Source of the DNA: Henricia sp. BOLD:AAB3569
Taxonomy: Eukaryota > Echinodermata > Asteroidea > Spinulosida > Echinasteridae
NCBI GenBank assembly: GCA_037783545.1
Contig: JBBELK010000110.1
Span: 124,001 to 188,000 of the forward strand
Direction of reading: 5' to 3'
DNA: 64,000 bases
Below are positions 36,081 to 46,423 of the stretch, piece after piece. Each line of letters begins with the position of its first letter. The stretch's first letter is position 1. The notes under the pieces are model-generated. The model had not been told where the DNA came from and made no database searches. It was given only the letters and a program-made list of their open reading frames with translations. Position numbers and translations under genes: made by a program.

Positions 36081-38135
36081 CAGCCACGGTTTGCGTGAGA
36101 GCAGTCAGGAAGCCTCAACCCAGTTTTTTCTAAACTTTGAAATTTCTCTGCCATTTCCCGGCGAAAGTCTGTCAATTTTTTATGACAAGTGCGCAATATA
36201 GAGAGTTTAGGCCATGCAAAATTTGAAGTTCGTCGGAACATTTTTCGACCTCCAAATTTGCCGACGATTGGACCACACTTTGACCAAATTGCCGAGCCAA
36301 ACTGCGGTGCGTTAACGACAGTCCGAATGACTGAGCATGCGCACAACTCAGGAGTACCCCAAAGGGGTGTGTACAGACAGCCACGGTTTGCGTGAGAGCA
36401 GTCAGGAAGCCTCAACCCAGTTTTTTCTAAACTTTGAAATTTCTCTGCCATTTCCCGGCGAAAGTCTGTCAATTTTTTATGACAAGTGCGCAATATAGAA
36501 AGTTTAGGGCATGCAAAATTTGAAGTTCGTCGGAACATTTTTCGACCTCCAAATTTGCCGACGTTTGGACCACACTTTGACCAAATTGCCGAGCCAGACT
36601 GCGGTGCGTTAACGACAGTCCGAATGACTGAGCATGCGCACAACTCAGGAGTACCCCAAAGAGGTGTGTACAGACAGCCACGGTTTGCGTGAGAGCAGTC
36701 AGGAAGCCTCAACCCAGTTTTTTCTAAACTTTGAAATTTCTCTGCCATTTCCCGGCGAAAGTCTGTCAATTTTTTATGACAAGTGCGCAATATAGAGAGT
36801 TTAGGGCATGCAAAATTTGAAGTTCGTCGGAACATTTTTCGACCTCCAAATTTGCCGACGTTTGGACCACACTTTGACCAAATTGCCGAGCCAAACTGCG
36901 GTGCGTTAACGACAGTCCGAATGACTGAGCATGCGCACAACTCAGGAGTACCCCAAAGAGGTTTGTACAGACAGCCACGGTTTGCGTGAGAGCAGTCAGG
37001 AAGCCTCAACCCAGTTTTTTCTAAACTTTGAAATTTCTCTGCCATTTCCCGGCGAAAGTCTGTCAATTTTTTATGACAAGTGCGCAATATAGAGAGTTTA
37101 GGGCATGCAAAATTTGAAGTTCGTCGGAACATTTTTCGACCTCCAAATTTGCCGACGTTTGGACCACACTTTGACCAAATTGCCGAGCCAAACTGCGGTG
37201 CGTTAACGACAGTCCGAATGACTGAGCATGCGCACAACTCAGGAGTACCCCAAAGAGGTGTGTACAGACAGCCACGGTTTGCGTGAGAGCAGTCAGGAAG
37301 CCTCAACCCAGTTTTTTCTAAACTTTGAAATTTCTCTGCCATTTCCCGGCGAAAGTCTGTCAATTTTTTATGACAAGTGCGCAATATAGAGAGTTTAGGG
37401 CATGCACAATTTGAAGTTCGTCGGAACATTTTTCGACCTCCAAATTTGCCGACGTTTGGACCACACTTTGACCAAATTGCCGAGCCAAACTGCGGTGCGT
37501 TAACGACAGTCCGAATGACTGAGCATGCGCACAACTCAGGAGTACCCCAAAGAGGTGTGTACAGACAGCCACGGTTTGCGTGAGAGCAGTCAGGAAGCCT
37601 CAACCCAGTTTTTTCTAAACTTTGAAATTTCTCTGCCATTTCCCGGCGAAAGTCAGTCAATTTTTTATGACAAGTGCGCAATATAGAGAGTTTAGGGCAT
37701 GCAAAATTTGAAGTTCGTCGGAACATTTTTCGACCTCCAAATTTGCCGACGTTTGGACCACACTTTGACCAAATTGCCGAGCCAAACTGCGGTGCGTTAA
37801 CGACAGTCCGAATGACTGAGCATGCGCACAACTCAGGAGCACCCCATAGAGGTGTGTACAGACAGCCACGGTTTGCGTGAGAGCAGTCAGGAAGCCTCAA
37901 CCCAGTTTTTTCTAAACTTTGAAATTTCTCTGCCATTTCCCGGCGAAAGTCTGTCAATTTTTTATGACAAGTGCGCAATATAGAGAGTTTAGGGCATGCA
38001 AAATTTGAAGTTCGTCGGAACATTTTTGGACCACACTTTGACCAAATTGCCGAGCCAAACTGCGGTGCGTTAACGACAGTCCGAATGACTGAGCATGCGC
38101 ACAACTCAGGAGTACCCCAAAGAGGTGTGTACAGA
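36081..38135. repeat. HOR copy A9 (units 123-129: H-F-C-S-E-K/Y-D), 2,055 bp
   Basis: Seven units ending in a 24-bp-deleted unit (37863-38135). The H unit has the private marker GACGATTGG, shared only with the next copy. The sixth unit (37566-37862) has the K marker GAAAGTCAGTC on its left and the Y marker GAGCACCCCATAG on its right. The K and Y units that are separate at 35214-35807 are fused here, shortening the HOR from eight units to seven. Confidence 0.88.
37863..38135. repeat. Short unit D8 (273 bp)
   Basis: 24-bp deletion without the E marker, preceded by the fused K/Y unit and followed by H. It is the last short unit; none occurs in regions B or C. Confidence 0.93.
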
Positions 38136-40182
38136 CAGCCACGGTTTGCGTGAGAGCAGTCAGGAAGCCTCAACCCAGTTTTTTCTAAACTTTGAAATTT
38201 CTCTGCCATTTCCCGGCGAAAGTCTGTCAATTTTTTATGACAAGTGCGCAATATAGAGAGTTTAGGCCATGCAAAATTTGAAGTTCGTCGGAACATTTTT
38301 CGACCTCCAAATTTGCCGACGATTGGACCACACTTTGACCAAATTGCCGAGCCAAACTGCGGTGCGTTAACGACAGTCCGAATGACTGAGCATGCGCACA
38401 ACTCAGGAGTACCCCAAAGGGGTGTGTACAGACAGCCACGGTTTGCGTGAGAGCAGTCAGGAAGCCTCAACCCAGTTTTTTCTAAACTTTGAAATTTCTC
38501 TGCCATTTCCCGGCGAAAGTCTGTCAATTTTTTATGACAAGTGCGCAATATAGAAAGTTTAGGGCATGCAAAATTTGAAGTTCGTCGGAACATTTTTCGA
38601 CCTCCAAATTTGCCGACGTTTGGACCACACTTTGACCAAATTGCCGAGCCAGACTGCGGTGCGTTAACGACAGTCCGAATGACTGAGCATGCGCACAACT
38701 CAGGAGTACCCCAAAGAGGTGTGTACAGACAGCCACGGTTTGCGTGAGAGCAGTCAGGAAGCCTCAACCCAGTTTTTTCTAAACTTTGAAATTTCTCTGC
38801 CATTTCCCGGCGAAAGTCTGTCAATTTTTTATGACAAGTGCGCAATATAGAGAGTTTAGGGCATGCAAAATTTGAAGTTCGTCGGAACATTTTTCGACCT
38901 CCAAATTTGCCGACGTTTGGACCACACTTTGACCAAATTGCCGAGCCAAACTGCGGTGCGTTAACGACAGTCCGAATGACTGAGCATGCGCACAACTCAG
39001 GAGTACCCCAAAGAGGTTTGTACAGACAGCCACGGTTTGCGTGAGAGCAGTCAGGAAGCCTCAACCCAGTTTTTTCTAAACTTTGAAATTTCTCTGCCAT
39101 TTCCCGGCGAAAGTCTGTCAATTTTTTATGACAAGTGCGCAATATAGAGAGTTTAGGGCATGCAAAATTTGAAGTTCGTCGGAACATTTTTCGACCTCCA
39201 AATTTGCCGACGTTTGGACCACACTTTGACCAAATTGCCGAGCCAAACTGCGGTGCGTTAACGACAGTCCGAATGACTGAGCATGCGCACAACTCAGGAG
39301 TACCCCAAAGAGGTGTGTACAGACAGCCACGGTTTGCGTGAGAGCAGTCAGGAAGCCTCAACCCAGTTTTTTCTAAACTTTGAAATTTCTCTGCCATTTC
39401 CCGGCGAAAGTCTGTCAATTTTTTATGACAAGTGCGCAATATAGAGAGTTTAGGGCATGCACAATTTGAAGTTCGTCGGAACATTTTTCGACCTCCAAAT
39501 TGCCGAGCCAAACTGCGGTGCGTTAACGACAGTCCGAATGACTGAGCATGCGCACAACTCAGGAGTACCCCAAAGAGGTGTGTACAGACAGCCACGGTTT
39601 GCGTGAGAGCAGTCAGGAAGCCTCAACCCAGTTTTTTCTAAACTTTGAAATTTCTCTGCCATTTCCCGGCGAAAGTCAGTCAATTTTTTATGACAAGTGC
39701 GCAATATAGAGAGTTTAGGGCATGCAAAATTTGAAGTTCGTCGGAACATTTTTCGACCTCCAAATTTGCCGACGTTTGGACCACACTTTGACCAAATTGC
39801 CGAGCCAAACTGCGGTGCGTTAACGACAGTCCGAATGACTGAGCATGCGCACAACTCAGGAGTACCCCAAAGAGGTGTGTACAGACAGCCACGGTTTGCG
39901 TGAGAGCAGTCAGGAAGCCTCAACCCAGTTGTTTCTAAACTTTGAAATTTCTCTGCCATTTCCCGGCGAAAGTCTGTCAATTTTTTATGACAAGTGCGCA
40001 ATATAGAGAGTTTAGGGCATGCAAAATTTGAAGTTCGTCGGAACATTTTTCGACCTCCAAATTTGCCGACGTTTGGACCACACTTTGACCAAATTGCCGA
40101 GCCAAACTGCGGTGCGTTAACGACAGTCCGAATGACTGAGCATGCGCACAACTCAGGAGTACCCCAAAGAGGTGTGTACAGA
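38136..40182. repeat. HOR copy A10 (units 130-136: H-F-C-S-E-K-G), 2,047 bp
   Basis: Repeats copy A9 for its first five units, including GACGATTGG in H, then continues K-G in place of K/Y-D. Its E unit (39324-39588) has the unique 32-bp deletion, which accounts for the block being 32 bp shorter than 7 x 297. This is the last recognisable H-F-C-S-E-K block in the window. Confidence 0.88.
39324..39588. repeat. E-type unit with a unique 32-bp deletion (265 bp)
   Basis: The unit reads CCTCCAAATTGCCGAGCC at about 39491-39508, where the normal unit has two CCAAATT copies 32 bp apart (unit positions 172 and 204). One CCAAATT and the intervening sequence are lost, so the deletion has a 7-bp microhomology at its ends. 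It is not a multiple of three and ends the long antisense open frame that runs through the preceding units. Confidence 0.93.
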
Positions 40183-41076
40183 CAGCCACGGTTTGCGTGA
40201 GAGCAGTCAGGAAGCCTCAACCCAGTTTTTTCTAAACTTTGAAATTTCTCTGCCATTTCCCGGCGAAAGTCTGTCAATTTGTTATGACAAGTGCGCAATA
40301 TAGAGAGTTTAGGGCATGCAAAATTTGAAGTTCGTCGGAACATTTTTCGACCTCCAAATTTTCCGACGTTTGGACCACACTTTGACCAAATTGCCGAGCC
40401 AAACTGCGGTGCGTTAACGACAGTCCGAATGACTGAGCATGCGCACAACTCAGGAGTACCCCAAAGAGGTGTGTACAGACAGCCACGGTTTGCGTGAGAG
40501 CAGTCAGGAAGCCTCAACCCAGTTTTTTCTAAACTTTGAAATTTCTCTGCCATTTCCCGGCGAAAGTCTGTCAATTTTTTTATGACAAGTGCGCAATATA
40601 GAGAGTTTAGGGCATGCAAAATTTGAAGTTCGTCGGAACATTTTTCGACCTCCAAATTTGCCGACGTTTGGACCACACTTTGACCAAATTGCCGAGCCAA
40701 ACTGCGGTGCGTTAACGACAGTCCGAATGACTGAGCATGCGCACAACTCAGGAGTACCCCAAATAGGTGTGTACAGACAGCCACGGTTTGCGTGAGAGCA
40801 GTCAGGAAGCCTCAACCCAGTTTTTTTCTAAACTTTGAAATTTCTCTGCCATTTCCCGGCGAAAGTCTGTCAATTTTTTTATGACAAGTGCGCAATATAG
40901 AGAGTTTAGGGCATGCAAAATTTGAAGTTCGTCGGAACATTTTTCGACCTCCAAATTTGCCGACGTTTGGACCACACTTTGACCAAATTGCCGAGCCAAA
41001 CTGCGGTGCGTTAACGACAGTCCGAATGACTGAGCATGCGCACAACTCAGGAGTACCCCGAAGAGGTGTGTACAGA
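40183..41076. repeat. Units 137-139 (L-T-T'), end of region A
   Basis: An L unit with TTGTTATG and AATTTTCCGACG, then a T7/AATAGGTG unit, then a unit with T7 runs at both homopolymer sites plus CCCCGAAG. Beyond this point the H, F, C, E, K, G, Y and D markers stop, apart from isolated single-base similarities such as AATAGGTG near 42250 and GACCTTCAAA near 62930. It is a transition zone between array subfamilies. Confidence 0.8.
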
Positions 41077-44000
41077 CAGCCACGGTTTGCGTGAGAGCAG
41101 TCAGGAAGCCTCAACCCATTTTTTTCTAAACTTTGAAATTTCTCTGCCATTTCCCGGCGAAAGTCTGTCATTTTTTTATGACAAGTGCGCAATATAGAGA
41201 GTTTAGAGCATGCAAAATTTGAAGTTCGTCGGAACATTTTTCGACCTCCAAATTTGCCGACGTTTGGACCACACTTTGACCAAATTGCCGAGCCAAACTG
41301 CGGTGCGTTAACGACAGTCCGAATGACTGAGCATGCGCACAACTCAGGAGTACCCCAAAGAGGTGTGTACAGACAGCCACGGTTTGCGTGAGAGCAGTCA
41401 GGAAGCCTCAACCCAGTTTTTTCTAAACTTTGAAATTTCTCTGCCATTTCCCGGCGAAAGTCTGTCAATTTTTTATGACAAGTGCGCAATATAGAGAGTT
41501 TAGGGCATGCAAAATTTGAAGTTCGTCGGAACATTTTTCGACCTCCAAATTTGCCGACGTTTGGACCACACTTTGACCAAATTGCCGAGCCAAACTGCGG
41601 TGCGTTAACGACAGTCCGAATGACTGAGCATGCGCACAACTCAGGAGTACCCCAAAGAGGTGTGTACAGACAGCCACGGTTTGCGTGAGAGCAGTCAGGA
41701 AGCCTCAACCCAGTTTTTTCTAAACTTTGAAATTTCTCTGCCATTTCCCGGCGAAAGTCTGTCAATTTGTTATGACAAGTGCGCAATATAGAGAGTTTAG
41801 GGCATGCAAAATTTGAAGTTCGTCGGAACATTTTTCGACCTCCAAATTTGCCGACGTTTGGACCACACTTTGACCAAATTTCCGAGCCAAACTGCGGTGC
41901 GTTAACGACAGTCCGAATGACTGAGCATGTGCACAACTCAGGAGTACCCCAAAGAGGTGTGTACAGACAGCCACGGTTTGCGTGAGAGCAGTCAGGAAGC
42001 CTCAACCCAGTTTTTTCTAAACTTTGAAATTTCTCTGCCATTTCCCGGCGAAAGTCTGTCAATTTTTTATGACAAGTGCGCAATATAGAGAGTTTAGGGC
42101 ATGCAAAATTTGAAGTTCGTCGGAACTTTTTTCGACCTCCAAATTTGCCGACGTTTGGACCACACTTTGACCAAATTGCCGAGCCAAACTGCGGTGCGTT
42201 AACGACAGTCCGAATGACTGAGCATGCGCACAACTCAGGAGTACCCCAAATAGGTGTGTACAGACAGCCACGGTTTGCGTGAGAGCAGTCAGGAAGCCTC
42301 AACCCAGTTTTTTCTAAACTTTGAAATTTCTCTGCCATTTCCCGGCGAAAGTCTGTCAATTTTTTATGACAAGTGCGCAATATAGAGAGTTTAGGGCATG
42401 CAAAATTTGAAGTTCGTCGGAACATTTTTCGACCTCCAAATTTGCCGACGTTTGGACCACACTTTGACCAAATTGCCGAGCCAAACTGCGGTGCGTTAAC
42501 GACAGTCCGAATGACTGAGCATGCGCACAACTCAGGAGTACCCCAAAGAGGTGTGTACAGACAGCCACGGTTTGCGTGAGAGCAGTCAGGAAGCCTCAAC
42601 CCAGTTTTTTCTAAACTTTGAAATTTCTCTGCCATTTCCCGGCGAAAGTCTGTCAATTTTTTATGACAAGTGCGCAATATAGAGAGTTTAGGGCATGCAA
42701 AATTTGAAGTTCGTCGGAACATTTTTCGACCTCCAAATTTGCCGACGTTTGGACCACACTTTGACCAAATTGCCGAGCCAAACTGCGGTGCGTTAACGAC
42801 AGTCCGAATGACTGAGCATGCGCACAACTCAGGAGTACCCCAAAGAGGTGTGTACAGACAGCCACGGTTTGCGTGAGAGCAGTCAGGAAGCCTCAACCCA
42901 GTTTTTTCTAAACTTTGAAATTTCTCTGCCATTTCCCGGCGAAAGTCTGTCAATTTGTTATGACAAGTGCGCAATATAGAGAGTTTAGGGCATGCAAAAT
43001 TTGAAGTTCGTCGGAACATTTTTCGACCTCCAAATTTGCCGACGTTTGGACCACACTTTGACCAAATTGCCGAGCCAAACTGCGGTGCGTTAACGACAGT
43101 CCGAATGACTGAGCATGCGCACAACTCAGGAGTACCCCAAAGAGGTGTGTACAGACAGCCACGGTTTGCGTGAGAGCAGTCAGGAAGCCTCAACCCAGTT
43201 TTTTCTAAACTTTAAAATTTCTCTGCCATTTCCCGGCGAAAGTCTGTCAATTTTTTATGACAAGTGCGCAATATAGAGAGTTTAGGGCATGCAAAATTTG
43301 AAGTTCGTCGGAACATTTTTCGACCTCCAAATTTGCCGACGTTTGGACCACACTTTGACCAAATTGCCGAGCCAAACTGCGGTGCGTTAACGACAGTCCG
43401 AATGACTGAGCATGCGCACAACTCAGGAGTACCCCAAAGAGGTGTGTACAGACAGCCACGGTTTGCGTGAGAGCAGTCAGGAAGCCTCAACCCAGTTTTT
43501 TCTAAACTTTGAAATTTCTCTGCCATTTCCCGGCGAAAGTCTGTCAATTTGATATGACAAGTGCGCAATATAGAGAGTTTAGGGCATGCAAAATTTGAAG
43601 TTCGTCGGAACATTTTTCGACCTCCAAATTTGCCGACGTTTGGACCACACTTTGACCAAATTGCCGAGCCAAACTGCGGTGCGTTAACGACAGTCCGAAT
43701 GACTGAGCATGCGCACAACTCAGGAGTACCCCAAAGAGGTGTGTACAGACAGCCACGGTTTGCGTGAGAGCAGTCAGGAAGCCTCAACCCAGTTTTTTCT
43801 AAACTTTAAAATTTCTCTGCCATTTCCCGGTGAAAGTCTGTCAATTTTTTATGACAAGTGCGCAATATAGAGAGTTTAGGGCATGCAAAATTTGAAGTTC
43901 GTCGGAACATTTTTCGACCTCCAAATTTGCCGACGTTTGGACCACACTTTGACCAAATTGCCGAGCCAAACTGCGGTGCGTTAACGACAGTCCGAATGAC

Positions 44001-46423
44001 TGAGCATGCGCACAACTCAGGAGTACCCCAAAGAGGTGTGTACAGACAGCCACGGTTTGCGTGAGAGCAGTCAGGAAGCCTCAACCCAGTTTTTTCTAAA
44101 CTTTGAAATTTCTCTGCCATTTCCCGGCGAAAGTCTGTCATTTTTTTATGACAAGTGCGCAATATAGAGAGTTTAGGGCATGCAAAATTTGAAGTTCGTC
44201 GGAACATTTTTCGACCTCCAAATTTGCCGACGTTTGGACCACACTTTGACCAAATTGCCGAGCCAAACTGCGGTGCGTTAACGACAGTCCGAATGACTGA
44301 GCATGCGCACAACTCAGGAGTACCCCAAAGAGGTGTGTACAGACAGCCACGGTTTGCGTGAGAGCAGTCAGGAAGCCTCAACCCAGTTTTTTTCTAAACT
44401 TTGAAATTTCTCTGCCATTTCCCGGCGAAAGTCTGTCAATTTGTTATGACAAGTGCGCAATATAGAGAGTTTAGGGCATGCAAAATTTGAAGTTCGTCGG
44501 AACATTTTTCGACCTCCAAATTTGCCGACGTTTGGACCACACTTTGACCAAATTGCCGAGCCAAACTGCGGTGCGTTAACGACAGTCCGAATGACTGAGC
44601 ATGCGCACAACTCAGGAGTACCCCAAAGAGGTGTGTACAGACAGCCACGGTTTGCGTGAGAGCAGTCAGGAAGCCTCAACCCAGTTTTTTCTAAACTTTG
44701 AAATTTCTCTGCCATTTCCCGGCGAAAGTCTGTCAATTTTGTATGACAAGTGCGCAATATAGAGAGTTTAGGGCATGCAAAATTTGAAGTTCGTCGGAAC
44801 ATTTTTCGACCTCCAAATTTGCCGACGTTTGGACCACACTTTGACCAAATTGCCGAGCCAAACTGCGGTGCGTTGACGACAGTCCGAATGACTGAGCATG
44901 CGCACAACTCAGGAGTACCCCAAAGAGGTGTGTACAGACAGCCACGGTTTGCGTGAGAGCAGTCAGGAAGCCTCAACCCAGTTTTTTCTAAACTTTGAAA
45001 TTTCTCTGCCATTTCCCGGCGAAAGTCTGTCAATTTTTTATGACAAGTGCGCAATATAGAGAGTTTAGGGCATGCAAAATTTGAAGTTCGTCGGAACATT
45101 TTTCGACCTCCAAATTTGCCGACGTTTGGACCACACTTTGACCAAATTGCCGAGCCAAACTGCGGTGCGTTAACGACAGTCCGAATGACTGAGCATGCGC
45201 ACAACTCAGGAGTACCCCAAAGAGGTGTGTACAGACAGCCACGGTTTGCGTGAGAGCAGTCAGGAAGCCTCAATCCAGTTTTTTCTAAACTTTGAAATTT
45301 CTCTGCCATTTCCCGGCGAAAGTCTGTAAATTTTTTATGACAAGTGCGCAATATAGAGAGTTTAGGGCATGCAAAATTTGAAGTTCGTCGGAACATTTTT
45401 CGACCTCCAAATTTGCCGACGTTTGGACCACACTTTGACCAAATTGCCGAGCCAAACTGCGGTGCGTTAACGACAGTCCGAATGACTGAGCATGCGCACA
45501 ACTCAGGAGTACCCCAAAGAGGTGTGTACAGACAGCCACGGTTTGCGTGAGAGCAGTCAGGAAGCCTCAACCCAGTTTTTTCTAAACTTTGAAATTTCTC
45601 TGCCATTTCCCGGCGAAAGTCTGAAAATTTTTTATGACAAGTGCGCAATATAGAGAGTTTAGGGCATGCAAAATTTGAAGTTCGTCGGAACATTTTTCGA
45701 CCTCCAAATTTGCCGACGTTTGGACCACACTTTGACCAAATTGCCGAGCCAAACTGCGGTGCGTTAACGACAGTCCGAATGACTGAGCATGCGCACAACT
45801 CAGGAGTACCCCAAAGAGGTGTGTACAGACAGCCACGGTTTGCGTGAGAGCAGTCAGGAAGCCTCAACCCAGTTTTTTCTAAACTTTGAAATTTCTCTGC
45901 CATTTCCCGGCGAAAGTCTGTCAATTTTTTATGACAAGTGCGCAATATAGAGAGTTTAGGGCATGCAAAATTTGAAGTTCGTCGGAACATTTTTCGACCT
46001 CCAAATTTGCCGACGTTTGGACCACACTTTGACCAAATTGCCGAGCCAAACTGCGGTGCGTTAACGACAGTCCGAATGACTGAGCATGCGCACAACTCAG
46101 GAGTACCCCAAAGAGGTGTGTACAGACAGCCACGGTTTGCGTGAGAGCAGTCAGGAAGCCTCAATCCAGTTTTTTCTAAACTTTGAAATTTCTCTGCCAT
46201 TTCCCGGCGAAAGTCTGTCAATTTTTTATGACAAGTGCGCAATATAGAGAGTTTAGGGCATGCAAAATTTGAAGTTCGTCGGAACATTTTTCGACCTCCA
46301 AATTTGCCGACGTTTGGACCACACTTTGACCAAATTGCCGAGCCAAACTGCGGTGCGTTAACGACAGTCCGAATGACTGAGCATGCGCACAACTCAGGAG
46401 TACCCCAAAGAGGTGTGTACAGA

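Larger units (their letters stand above)
1..41076. repeat. Region A: higher-order repeat domain (139 units, types H-F-C-S-E-K-G/Y-D)
   Basis: Diagnostic variants define unit types. H: TAGGCCATGC or TAGGCAATGC, usually with AAAGGGGTG. F: TAGAAAG plus GCCAGACTG. C: GAGGTTTGT. S: near-consensus, some with TTATCTG. E: CATGCACAATTTG. K: GAAAGTCAGTC. G: CAGTTGTTTC. Y: GAGCACCCCATAG. D: 24-bp deletion. L: TTGTTATG and/or AATTTTCCGACG. T: T7 run, often with AATAGGTG. N: CCGAACCAAAC. In order, units 1-139 read: F S L T D; H F C S E K S; H F C S E K D; H F C S E K E G D; H F C S E C S E K C S E K Y D; H S E G L T E K Y D; H C S H F C S E K C S E K G; H F C S E K G; H F C S E K G; L F N G L L T E K Y D; S E K G; H F C S E K G; L F; F C S E K G L F; N G L L T E K Y D; H F C S E K D; H F C S E K G; L T T. 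The recurring order shows multi-unit amplification, not single-unit copying. Confidence 0.9.
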
